Shown here: piece after piece, positions 14,317-22,193 of the stretch
Position numbering within the stretch: position 1 is the first letter of the stretch
Layout: every line of letters begins with the position of its first letter
IMG/VR virus record: IMGVR_UViG_3300046352_000123
Location: 1 to 64,000 of that record
Reading direction: 5' to 3' (one strand)
Length of the DNA stretch: 64,000 bases
Origin: a virus
Program-made: the position numbers and the translations under genes
Notes under the pieces: model-generated
What the model was told of the DNA's origin: nothing
Databases searched by the model: none
What the model saw: only the letters and a program-made list of their open reading frames with translations

Positions 14317-15333
14317 ATGAGTTCAGTAACTATTGTGGAGAAATACCCACAAAACAAGCGGTCTTCTATTTCTATCAGACCATACTTTGATCCCAATGTA
14401 GATAACATGGGTCTTCAGAAATACGGGTTATCCCTGTTTGAAGGAGCTTTTCACGAAGAGCAACTGGCTTGTCTGGAGATCAACGGTATCAAGAGATACC
14501 TCACAGGTCTTAATGAATATGCTCCGGAGATTAAAGATCTAAATGGAGAAGAGCAGGTAGCTAAGGTTAAACAAATCAGAGCTGTTGTAGCTCAGCTGGA
14601 AAAAGAACTGGCGGCTAACACAGTTGATCCTGCAGATGCAGACTTCTGGAATAAGTTACAACTGCTAAAACCTAACAACTCAGATTTCTGGGACAAGGTG
14701 AAGATACGTTGTGGTAATGAGCCGGTGTTCTTAGAACCAGACAAAGACCCTTATGACCTTATCAGGTTATACGCCATTGAGAACGGAGGGTTTTCTATTG
14801 TGGCAAAGTCATTAGATGATGCCAGAAGCCGCGCAGTGCCACCTAAGTTTTACTTAGACCGTTTAGAGGAGACAGCATCCACTAAGACAGAAGTTAAGAA
14901 GCTACGTAACAAAGCGCTGGCAGAACTTCAGAAGTTATTTGACAAAAATCAGAACAAACTGTTCTACGTAGCAAAAGTGCTTGACGTAAACAGTGCCCAG
15001 TATAGAAAGAGTACACCAAATGACCTGACCTATGACAACATGGATAAGTTCATCAACGGTGAATCCGTAGACAAGGACAAGCGCAGAACCGCTGAGAAAT
15101 TCCTGGAGGCAGCTAATGCTGACATGGAGAGCTTAAAGATCCGTGCTATTGTAAAGGACTCTACCTATTACAAGTTCATTGCAAACAAGTCTGACGGATT
15201 TATCTATGACCTGGAGAGCTCTACCATGATGGGTAGAAATGTCTCTGATGTAGTAGAGTTCCTGAAGAACCCTTTGAATGAGTCTGTATTGATTTCACTG
15301 ACAAGAAGAGTAGAACAATACTGGCAACAGTAA
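14317..15333 (+). CDS. Virion structural protein, 338 aa, unknown role
   Basis: An acidic, helix-rich protein with a long charged middle (LEETASTKTEVKKLRNKALAE, a likely coiled coil near residues 185-215) and a mixed alpha/beta end (FIYDLESSTMMGRNVSDVV). No known domain is recognised. The gene is preceded by an A/C-rich leader (ACCAAAACCAACCAAC, 14298-14313), like the scaffold gene, and followed by a clear intrinsic terminator. It belongs to the head module by position and might be an auxiliary capsid or internal protein. Confidence 0.6.
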   Translation: MSSVTIVEKYPQNKRSSISIRPYFDPNVDNMGLQKYGLSLFEGAFHEEQLACLEINGIKRYLTGLNEYAPEIKDLNGEEQVAKVKQIRAVVAQLEKELAANTVDPADADFWNKLQLLKPNNSDFWDKVKIRCGNEPVFLEPDKDPYDLIRLYAIENGGFSIVAKSLDDARSRAVPPKFYLDRLEETASTKTEVKKLRNKALAELQKLFDKNQNKLFYVAKVLDVNSAQYRKSTPNDLTYDNMDKFINGESVDKDKRRTAEKFLEAANADMESLKIRAIVKDSTYYKFIANKSDGFIYDLESSTMMGRNVSDVVEFLKNPLNESVLISLTRRVEQYWQQ

Positions 15334-15345
15334 GCATATAACAGT

Positions 15346-15388
15346 ACCTGGGTTGCTTCCCGTAAGAACAGCACCCAGGTCATTTTTT
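15346..15388 (+). terminator. Rho-independent terminator
   Basis: ACCTGGGTTGCT pairs with AGCACCCAGGT (11 bp with one bulged T) and is followed by CATTTTTT. This is a textbook intrinsic terminator between the 338- and 233-residue structural genes. It starts 12 bases after the stop. Confidence 0.85.
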
Positions 15389-15395
15389 ACAAGCA

Positions 15396-16097
15396 ATGAA
15401 CAACACCCTTCTACAGATCAAGATAAAGCAGAGATTAAACAAACTAGCCTCCTTTGACTATGATAATCTGGAGTGCTGGGTAATTGCGGAAGCGTTTAAC
15501 AAGGCTCAGTTAGAGTGGGTAAGACGCCAGTTGCTGGGACTTAACTCCCGCCAGGCACAACCTGAGCAGACAACGGCTACCATCTCTGACTTGCAGATGC
15601 TCATGGAAGAGCGGTTCATTGGCGGCAGAGACAGAGAACTTTATTTTGAAAGCACAGAGGTGCCGGATGACTATATGAAGTTTGTCCTGGTCAGCTCCAG
15701 AGCTTTAACAGACTGCTGCCCTGAGCGTATCATGAGTGTTTACCTGGCAGAAGAAGGCAACGCAGATGAGTTACTGCAGGATAATTTTAAGGGTCCTTCC
15801 TTTGAGTGGGGAGAAACCTTTGCCACCATTGCTGAGAACAAGATCCGGATCTACACAGGAGGTAAGTTTAACATCATTAAACCAAAACTTGTCTACTACA
15901 GAAAGCCACGCCCCGTGCAGTTTGCCGGGTGTATGGACATTGAGACTGGAAAAACCTACAAGTACAATCAGATCTGTGAACTCAAAGATGAAATTGGTGA
16001 GATTATCTGTGATGAAGCAGCTGCCATTTTAGCCGGAGACATAGAGAGTATTACACAGTACCAAAGAGAAGTACAAGCAGGCACCCGAAATAGTTAA
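15396..16097 (+). CDS. Putative connector/ring-type structural protein, 233 aa
   Basis: The protein has a helical N-terminus (LLQIKIKQRLNKLASFD, FNKAQLEWVRRQLLG) and a beta-rich second half with ESTEVPDDYMKFVLVSS, FKGPSFEWGETFATIAENKI, YYRKPRPVQF and a C-terminal helix CDEAAAILAGDIES. This layout matches head-tail connector or adaptor proteins seen near capsid genes in large phages, which form a ring below the portal. It starts directly after a terminator. No promoter motif was found between them, so some read-through is expected. Specific function is inferred from layout and position. Confidence 0.62.
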   Translation: MNNTLLQIKIKQRLNKLASFDYDNLECWVIAEAFNKAQLEWVRRQLLGLNSRQAQPEQTTATISDLQMLMEERFIGGRDRELYFESTEVPDDYMKFVLVSSRALTDCCPERIMSVYLAEEGNADELLQDNFKGPSFEWGETFATIAENKIRIYTGGKFNIIKPKLVYYRKPRPVQFAGCMDIETGKTYKYNQICELKDEIGEIICDEAAAILAGDIESITQYQREVQAGTRNS

Positions 16098-16099
16098 AC

Positions 16100-16507
16100 A
16101 TGCAAAAGCTACAAAGACCAGGAGGCAACCTGGAAACCAAAACAGCGTCACTGGTTAGTGAGCTTATGAACGGAGCTACCAGTTTTCACAAACTGCACCT
16201 CAAGATTACAGGTATTGGTTCTTTTGCCGGACATGCTGCCCTCAATGAATTGTATGATGCTCTACCAGGGCATGCAGATACACTGGCAGAACAGTTCCAG
16301 GGAGCAGCTGAAAAGCTGTTAACCTACACAGATGAAGCACCCAGAGTGCTGAACTCTGTACAAGATGCCCTGGCCTACTGCCGGGAGATCAACAACATGG
16401 TAACAGACCTGCAAGGTATGATGCCACATAGTGAGATTGCCAATGACCTGGACATGGTTAAATCAACTGTCAACAGCATCAAGTACAAGCTCCTATTCCT
16501 AAAGTAA
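16100..16507 (+). CDS. Dps/ferritin-like protein
   Basis: This 135-residue helical protein fits the Dps/ferritin-like four-helix bundle. The motif HLKITGIGSFAGHAALNELY, then DALPGHADTLAEQ, reproduces the Dps ferroxidase signature. His 33, His 45, Asn 49, Asp 60 and Glu 64 have the same spacing (12, 4, 11, 4) as His 51, His 63, Asp 67, Asp 78 and Glu 82 of E. coli Dps. Only the Asp 67 equivalent differs (Asn 49, next to Glu 50). The usual N-terminal Dps tail is missing. It is located between a connector-type gene and an abundant structural protein. It may bind iron, or be a structural derivative of the fold. Confidence 0.75.
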   Translation: MQKLQRPGGNLETKTASLVSELMNGATSFHKLHLKITGIGSFAGHAALNELYDALPGHADTLAEQFQGAAEKLLTYTDEAPRVLNSVQDALAYCREINNMVTDLQGMMPHSEIANDLDMVKSTVNSIKYKLLFLK

Positions 16508-16545
16508 TTTATTTTTTTATTTATAACCCTTAATTCTTAAACCCT

Positions 16546-17877
16546 ATGTATTTTCCTAATGCATTTAAGAAGTCTTACCTGGTAAAAACTACCACTTTAA
16601 GAACTTCAGGAAGCACGGCTGATCTGACTGCAGGTCAAGTAGGTTTCTTTGACTCTAAGAGCTTTGCTGCTCTTTCAACTGGAAGCATTGCTCCATTTAT
16701 TTTTGCTCAGGGATCTTGGTTTGCACAAGACAAGATCGGCCCTGTACACGGTGGTTACAAGGAGTCTGTAAAGACTAAGACAATCAACCCTAAGTACATC
16801 TCACGTGTTATCAAAGTTGCTTCTAAAGCTGCTAAGAATAACATCATCAAGGTGACTGCTAACGGTGAATTGTTCACTTCAGACAACACGTACCGCTTAC
16901 GCCTTGACATCAAAGGTTCACCTGCTTTACGTTTCTTAGGACACCAATTGTACCGCACACTGGATGCATTTTCTGGTTGTGATGCAGTTGCTGGTACTAC
17001 TAACACGGTAGATCCGGTTGCTATCCTTAACCAATGGGCTGCACAAGTAAACACTTACCCATTATTGAAAGACTTTATCCAGGCTAAAGTATACAAGCAA
17101 GCTGCTGCAACTACTGCTGCTGCTGCTGTATCTAACTCAACTGCATTGACAGTTGCTGCTGGAACAGGTATCGCTGTAGGACAGAAAGTAGAAGGTATCG
17201 GTGTTGCAGTAGGAACTACTGTAGCTGCTGTATCTGGAACTTCTGTAACATTATCAGCTACTGCTACGATTGCTAACGGTGCTGCGGTAACATTCTCTGC
17301 TTTGGTAGACGGTGCTACTTACACAGCTGCTACTTCTGGTATCTCTGGTATCAAAGCACACATGGACCTAGTAGGTGCATACGTAGACACAACTTTCTCT
17401 AACGCTACTTTCACTCAGACTGACAAGTATGATTTAGAGCCAATCTACATCTATGCATCTTTCGTAGATGATTCAGGTGAAGCTTGTTCTGTAAATGGTA
17501 TTGCAGTATCTGAGACTCAGGTTGCTAACCAGGCATCTGGTGTAGGTGAGACAGTATTGCGTGATTTAATCCTGGATGGTAAGTATCGTCAAGAGGCTTT
17601 CCCAGATGGTGGACACGTAGACTTCTTACGTATGCGTGAGATCGAAGCTAATCCGGTATGGCAAGAAGTTAACCGTGCTGGTCTTTATGATCAAGTATTG
17701 GTACTTCACAATGTACCTCGTTTCAACAACCCATCAAGCACATTTGACAATGATCAGTACTTGATCACTATCAACGTGCCTGCTGGAACAGCTACAACTT
17801 CTATCACTGATTTCTTAGTTGCGGCTGCTGCTGCTGCTCAAGGAGCTGGTGCTGTGACTTTGGAGTCTGCTCAATAG
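16546..17877 (+). CDS. Second abundant structural protein, 443 aa (tail or decoration type)
   Basis: It starts MYFPNAFKKSYLVKTTTLR and contains DLTAGQVGFFDSKSFAAL, a pattern I associate with large-phage virion proteins. Residues ~185-255 are an Ala/Val/Thr-rich beta insertion (AGTGIAVGQKVEGIGVAVGT, SGTSVTLS), a typical add-on domain of exposed virion proteins. Codon usage is as strongly biased as in the major capsid gene (GCT, ACT, GGT, CGT), implying high expression. It has its own strong terminator. It could be a tail-tube-like, decoration or auxiliary capsid protein. A myovirus-type sheath is not supported by anything else in the window. Confidence 0.68.
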   Translation: MYFPNAFKKSYLVKTTTLRTSGSTADLTAGQVGFFDSKSFAALSTGSIAPFIFAQGSWFAQDKIGPVHGGYKESVKTKTINPKYISRVIKVASKAAKNNIIKVTANGELFTSDNTYRLRLDIKGSPALRFLGHQLYRTLDAFSGCDAVAGTTNTVDPVAILNQWAAQVNTYPLLKDFIQAKVYKQAAATTAAAAVSNSTALTVAAGTGIAVGQKVEGIGVAVGTTVAAVSGTSVTLSATATIANGAAVTFSALVDGATYTAATSGISGIKAHMDLVGAYVDTTFSNATFTQTDKYDLEPIYIYASFVDDSGEACSVNGIAVSETQVANQASGVGETVLRDLILDGKYRQEAFPDGGHVDFLRMREIEANPVWQEVNRAGLYDQVLVLHNVPRFNNPSSTFDNDQYLITINVPAGTATTSITDFLVAAAAAAQGAGAVTLESAQ

Positions 17878-17896
17878 GCTAACTTGAAACTCTGAG

Positions 17897-17934
17897 AAAA
17901 GGGTGGGGACATTGTCTTCACCCTTTTTCTTTTG
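17897..17934 (+). terminator. Rho-independent terminator
   Basis: AAAAGGGTG pairs with CACCCTTTT and continues into TCTTTT. It lies 20 bases after the stop of the 443-residue structural gene and just upstream of a promoter motif, marking a transcription-unit boundary. Confidence 0.85.
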
Positions 17935-17953
17935 GAATCCTGCTCAATTTTTG

Positions 17954-17969
17954 GTATATTATTATTGAG
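17954..17969 (+). promoter_or_regulatory. Candidate phage promoter motif (start of fibre block)
   Basis: GTATATTATTATTGAG preceded by TTTTTG, 20 bases after an intrinsic terminator and 41 bases before the next ATG. It is a slightly divergent member of the repeated motif. Confidence 0.6.
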
Positions 17970-18009
17970 TACAACTCTGATTATTTTCCAACCTACCTTA
18001 TAGAAAACA

Positions 18010-18564
18010 ATGGCCTTAAAACATCAATTAAGCCTTGAGACTCCTGATACCAACAACTGTAAAGTGCTCAGGATATTTGATACCAGCACCTATGCTGAGG
18101 GCTTAGATAAAGAATGCGGCACTTTGCAGATTACTTCTCCAGGCTTTAACCTGCCTGTGAACATAGAAGTATTGCCTTTTTTCAACATTGTTCTTAACGG
18201 TTGTTCCCTGGGTTTACAAAAATCCGGGTGTGGAGATAGCCTTATGTGCATCCCTGACGGTATTTATGTAATCAGGTATTCAGTGGCTCCTAATACCCAG
18301 GTATTATCTGAGTATAACCACCTGCGGGTAACTCAGACATTGAATAAATATTTCAATGAACTCTGCAAGCTGGAGATCAACAGTGCAGAGCCGGATGCTG
18401 ATGTGAGAAAGAAGTTCTCAGAACTCAACACCATCAAAGGCTACATTGACGCTGCCAAAGTAAAAGTAGAATACTGCCACCAGCCTGAAGAAGGTATGGA
18501 GCTGTTGATATATGCTCAGAAAAAGCTCAATGCTTACGCCGAGCAGTTCGGAGATTTTTGCTAA
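18010..18564 (+). CDS. Conserved structural protein, 184 aa
   Basis: A Cys-containing beta-rich N-terminal half (CGTLQITSPGFNLPVNIEV, FFNIVLNGCSLGLQ, CIPDGIYVIRYSVAPN, EYNHLRVTQ) is followed by a helical C-terminus (FSELNTIKGYIDAAKVKVEY, LLIYAQKKLNAYAEQ). I recall similar proteins from aquatic and gut phages beside fibre genes, but they have no assigned function. It is the first gene after a promoter motif and is followed by a small zinc ribbon. It may be a tail or fibre attachment protein. Confidence 0.62.
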   Translation: MALKHQLSLETPDTNNCKVLRIFDTSTYAEGLDKECGTLQITSPGFNLPVNIEVLPFFNIVLNGCSLGLQKSGCGDSLMCIPDGIYVIRYSVAPNTQVLSEYNHLRVTQTLNKYFNELCKLEINSAEPDADVRKKFSELNTIKGYIDAAKVKVEYCHQPEEGMELLIYAQKKLNAYAEQFGDFC

Positions 18565-18590
18565 GTCTAACCCTATAATCCAAGACCAAC

Positions 18591-18770
18591 ATGGATAATC
18601 AACAACCAACTGTTACCTGCCCTAATTGCGGTGCTGTCATCACCTGTGGATGCCAACAAAGAACAGCTTCTAACGGAGTGAATGTATGTTCAAGCTGCCA
18701 CGGTCAATATGAGCAGAACCTTTACGCTCAACAACAATTACAACAGCTTACTGCCAGTAATCCACAATAA
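18591..18770 (+). CDS. Small zinc-ribbon protein, 59 aa
   Basis: This short gene reads CPNCG, CGCQQR and CSSCH near residues 10-45, i.e. two CxxC knuckles plus a CGC, a compact zinc ribbon. The C-terminus is Gln-rich (YAQQQLQQLTASNPQ). ATG 18591 follows the leader ACCAAC; the TAA overlaps the ATG of the next gene (TAATG). A role as a small virion or assembly protein is likely from its place in the fibre operon, but unproven. Confidence 0.75.
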   Translation: MDNQQPTVTCPNCGAVITCGCQQRTASNGVNVCSSCHGQYEQNLYAQQQLQQLTASNPQ

Positions 18771-19369
18771 TGAAGAACCTGCTGCCTAAGAAAGTGGAGA
18801 TCTATAAGAACTATGCCACTTCCATCTTTGCTAAGTTTCGCCAGGCCAGATATGGCTTAGGCAAAGCGTTTCCTGATGACTATGCTTTAATGGCACAGGT
18901 GAAGAAAAGCGTAGTGGACTGGCAGGCAAAAGATGATGCAGGAGCATTGAGCGATCCTAACGTGCAGTACCGTACCTGGCTTCCTACACAGCTTTATAAT
19001 TCAGAGCTGTTGTTTGAGACCAAAGGGGATGGCTTTGCTTATGGTAACCCAAACAGTCCGGACAACTTAGGTGTGTCCTTTGAATACACAACAGGGGAAC
19101 AGAATATTATCCAGGTAAATGCCAATGGAGCTATTACCCGGATCAACCTGAACCCTTCTATTACCATTAACCAGAACAGTTCATTTGTATTTGACCAGCC
19201 AACACCGGCACTGATGTGGGTTATTAACCACAACATGGGCCGTGTACCTGCTGTATTTGCAGAAGATACGGCTGGCAATGATATCAGTGGCGTAATTGAG
19301 GTTATAGACAGTAACAACCTGCGCATATTATTCAGCTCGGCTGTTGCCGGTAAAGCATACCTATCCTAA
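18770..19369 (+). CDS. Fibre-associated protein with C-terminal 'HN' domain, 199 aa
   Basis: The N-terminal half is helical (KKVEIYKNYATSIFAKFRQ) with an aromatic segment (YRTWLPTQLYNSELL). The C-terminal ~55 residues form a beta domain with WVINHNMGRVPAVF, an acidic turn (DTAGNDISG) and ILFSSAVAGKAYLS at the end. The same domain closes the next gene and, more divergently, the one after it, suggesting a shared fibre-tip or oligomerisation module. TAATG overlaps join it to both neighbours. Confidence 0.65.
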   Translation: MKNLLPKKVEIYKNYATSIFAKFRQARYGLGKAFPDDYALMAQVKKSVVDWQAKDDAGALSDPNVQYRTWLPTQLYNSELLFETKGDGFAYGNPNSPDNLGVSFEYTTGEQNIIQVNANGAITRINLNPSITINQNSSFVFDQPTPALMWVINHNMGRVPAVFAEDTAGNDISGVIEVIDSNNLRILFSSAVAGKAYLS

Positions 19370-19896
19370 TGCCATCAGTTAAGTATTACCATGATGTAGA
19401 CCTGGTCAAAAACAGTCTGCTGGATGCTAAGATATTTCCTCTTACGACATCACAGCGGGTAGCACTTGTGTCCTCCTACAACATTAATGACAAGGGTATT
19501 ATTTGCTTTGACACAACAGAGGCTAACCTTTATGCCTGGGATGGTAATGACTGGAAATTTATAGGCGTTAATAACACTGATTATGCAGATTGGACTGAGG
19601 CTTATAACCAGATTATAAGAGCTTTATCAGTTACTACTAATGAAACTCAAAAAGTAATCACCCTTACCAGGGAAGATGGCACAACACTTTCCGCTACTTG
19701 GGAACATGCTTATATCTATAACCAGGGAGTTCCTGCTACACTTTGGACAATTAACCACAGCCTTAACAAATATCCTTCTGTGACAGTGGTAGATTCTGCT
19801 AATACAGAAGTTGTTGGAGATATACAATATACTAACACTAACACCCTGACAGTAACTTTCTCAAGTGCTTTCAGCGGTAAAGCATACTTAAACTAG
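19369..19896 (+). CDS. Fibre-associated protein with C-terminal 'HN' domain, 175 aa
   Basis: The N-terminal part (SQRVALVSSYNINDKGIICF, NLYAWDGNDWKFIG) resembles the small 'tail-fibre head' fold seen at the start of many phage fibres. The C-terminus (LWTINHSLNKYPSVTVVD, ending VTFSSAFSGKAYLN) is closely related to the end of the preceding protein. A duplicated adaptor or short-fibre function is the simplest reading. It overlaps the previous stop by TAATG. Confidence 0.65.
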   Translation: MPSVKYYHDVDLVKNSLLDAKIFPLTTSQRVALVSSYNINDKGIICFDTTEANLYAWDGNDWKFIGVNNTDYADWTEAYNQIIRALSVTTNETQKVITLTREDGTTLSATWEHAYIYNQGVPATLWTINHSLNKYPSVTVVDSANTEVVGDIQYTNTNTLTVTFSSAFSGKAYLN

Positions 19897-19911
19897 TAAC
19901 CTCGACCTAAC

Positions 19912-21117
19912 ATGGCAAAGAAATTTTTAACCAGTATTGACCTCACCAAGAATCAGATACTCAATGTAGCTATTCAGAACTTGGCTTCGGCTCCTTCTTC
20001 TCCTGTAACAGGACAAGTGTATTATGACACTACAGATTCCCGTATGTATTTCTACAACGGGAGTGCCTGGGTAGACATGTCTGGTGATCTTCAGGACGTA
20101 ATAGGTGGAGCAGCCCTTATCGCTTCCACTTCTGCCTCTGGTGACGTGATCACCTTGGATGTTAACGTTGACAACGTTACGCTGGAGATCTTTGGGGACG
20201 CGGTCCGTATTAAAGACTTTGGTGTAACTACATCTAAGCTTAATGATGGAGCAGTAACAACTGTAAAGATCAATGCTAATGCAGTAACACTAGGTAAGAT
20301 CCAACAGATTGCCGGTCTTAAAGTACTAGGTAACCTTTCCGGATCTACAGCTGACGTTGCTGAGGTAACTGTAATTACAGACTTGGCAAGTTCTTCATCA
20401 ACAACGCTTGCTACATCTTCAGCTGTCAAGACTTATGTTGATAGTGTTATTGGTGGTCTTGGTAACCTTGAAGGAGCCTGGGCTGCATCAAGCGGATACT
20501 TTCCAGTAGGCACAGATCCTGTTGCTGGTACAAAGAAAGGAGATTACTGGTATGTAACGGTTGCAGGTACTACGGGTGGTGTAGCCTTTAACGTAGGTGA
20601 TGTTATCATTGCCAAGATTGACAATGCTTCTGAAACACTTGCATCTGACTGGATTCAGTTAGAAGTAAATCGTACTCAGGCTACAGAAACTGTACTTGGT
20701 CTGGTAGAGATTGCCACACAGACAGAGACTAATGATGGTACAAACGATACAGCTGCAGTTACTCCAGCTAAATTAGCAGGCAGAACAGCTACTGAATCAA
20801 GAGTTGGTCTGGCAGAGATCGCTGACCAGGGTGAGGTAAACAACGGTATTGACGATACGCGCATTGTTACCCCGCTTAAGTTAAAGACATTACTAGATAA
20901 CCGTACAGGTGGATACGCAGTAGACCTTACAGGTTCTTCTACCTCTTATACCATTACTCATAATTTGAACACCAAAGATGTAGTAGTGGAGGTATATGAG
21001 AATGCAACTGGAGAAACTGTATACACGGACGTGGTAAGAACATCTGTGAACGTTGTAACCGTAGGTTTTGCAGTAGCTCCTACTTCAGACCAGTACCGCG
21101 TGGTAATTAAGAAATAA
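19912..21117 (+). CDS. Tail fibre protein, 401 aa
   Basis: The N-terminus FLTSIDLTKNQILNVAIQNL and PVTGQVYYDTTDSRMYFYNG is a very common phage fibre opening. The middle carries VNRTQATETVLGLVEIATQ and LAGRTATESRVGLAEIADQ, two copies of a fibre-shaft repeat (residues ~255-320). The last ~60 residues (SYTITHNLNTKDVVVEVYEN) are a divergent copy of the HN domain found in the two preceding proteins. It is likely one of several receptor-binding or collar fibres. Confidence 0.8.
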   Translation: MAKKFLTSIDLTKNQILNVAIQNLASAPSSPVTGQVYYDTTDSRMYFYNGSAWVDMSGDLQDVIGGAALIASTSASGDVITLDVNVDNVTLEIFGDAVRIKDFGVTTSKLNDGAVTTVKINANAVTLGKIQQIAGLKVLGNLSGSTADVAEVTVITDLASSSSTTLATSSAVKTYVDSVIGGLGNLEGAWAASSGYFPVGTDPVAGTKKGDYWYVTVAGTTGGVAFNVGDVIIAKIDNASETLASDWIQLEVNRTQATETVLGLVEIATQTETNDGTNDTAAVTPAKLAGRTATESRVGLAEIADQGEVNNGIDDTRIVTPLKLKTLLDNRTGGYAVDLTGSSTSYTITHNLNTKDVVVEVYENATGETVYTDVVRTSVNVVTVGFAVAPTSDQYRVVIKK

Positions 21118-21139
21118 GTTCATTTGTCCGTGTATGTAA

Positions 21140-22153
21140 ATGTTGAAGTTTCTTTCAAGTGCTTTATTTCGTGGTGGGTTAACTGTTCAGAATAACGCTG
21201 TTACTCCGACTAATTTACTTGAGGTAAGGAACAATGGTAACATTGGTATAAACCAGCCTACAGACTTTGGGTTTAAGCTGGATGTTAATGGAACTGTCCG
21301 TGTTCAGGGTATATTTTCGGGTATAGAGATACGCACAGGTGCACATGCCTTCCGTGATCAGATGTACATATCCCATACAGCTGACGGATGGACCAAACAA
21401 AACACCTATAATGCAGCAGGAGCACATGCTCTTACTTTTGTTGGGGATTTAAGATTTGCCTCATCAGCTGCTATAAAAGCGGTGTTTGCATTTAATGGTG
21501 CGTACAGTAACAATGGTACGGTCTACGGTGGCGAAATGTCACTGATGAAGTTATTTACCACTGATGCTTTTGGACAAAACGCGGTGCCAACAGTAGGTAT
21601 GAATCAATACGGTATCAACATGATGCCTACGTTAAACTATACATTAAGTACGTCCACTTTTACCGGGTTTTACTATAATCCTACAGTTACCTCTTCAACA
21701 GGACTTACGCATTATGCAATGAACCTGGTTACAGGTCTGGTAAAGATTGGAAACCTTAGTGGTACAGGAACCAGAATGATGGTTGCAGACAGTAACGGTA
21801 TCCTGGGTGTTCAGGCTATTCCTACAGGGTCTTTACAAGGAGCTGTAGATGCAGATAAGAACAGTACGGCCTCACTGGCTGTAGGTACAACGTCTGTCAA
21901 GGCAGTATCGGCTACAACTTACACAGGAGTCTTCTTTGACTACGTGGTAAAAAAAGGCACCAATGTCCGTGTGGGCTCAGTGGTAGCCATTACAAACGGT
22001 ACAGATGTAGAGTCTTACGAGACACTCTCTAATGATATTGGGTCTACTACAGACCTGACTTTTACCGTTACCCTTTCAAGTGGTAACATCAGTTTAAATG
22101 CGGTAGCAGCTTCTACGGGCTTTACCGTCATAGTCTCTACAAGGGCTATATAA
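21140..22153 (+). CDS. Tail fibre or fibre-shaft protein, 337 aa
   Basis: The N-terminal region contains the stalk repeat (NNGNIGINQPTDFGFKLDVN) also seen in the other fibres. The centre is beta-rich (TFTGFYYNPTVTSSTGLTHY) and the C-terminus (FDYVVKKGTNVRVGSVVAI and onward) is a beta-sandwich-like cap common at the end of phage fibres. I see no S74 chaperone or enzymatic motif. It lies between two larger fibres and is probably a side fibre or adaptor. Confidence 0.7.
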   Translation: MLKFLSSALFRGGLTVQNNAVTPTNLLEVRNNGNIGINQPTDFGFKLDVNGTVRVQGIFSGIEIRTGAHAFRDQMYISHTADGWTKQNTYNAAGAHALTFVGDLRFASSAAIKAVFAFNGAYSNNGTVYGGEMSLMKLFTTDAFGQNAVPTVGMNQYGINMMPTLNYTLSTSTFTGFYYNPTVTSSTGLTHYAMNLVTGLVKIGNLSGTGTRMMVADSNGILGVQAIPTGSLQGAVDADKNSTASLAVGTTSVKAVSATTYTGVFFDYVVKKGTNVRVGSVVAITNGTDVESYETLSNDIGSTTDLTFTVTLSSGNISLNAVAASTGFTVIVSTRAI

Positions 22154-22193
22154 CATTAAAACTTTTCTGTTGGACAGTGAAAACAGATAACTA

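Noticed and set aside
16546-17877. 443-aa protein as a contractile tail sheath
   Set aside because: No other myovirus genes (tube, baseplate wedge, tape measure) are visible, and the tail module is podovirus-like (ring, stabilisation, muzzle).
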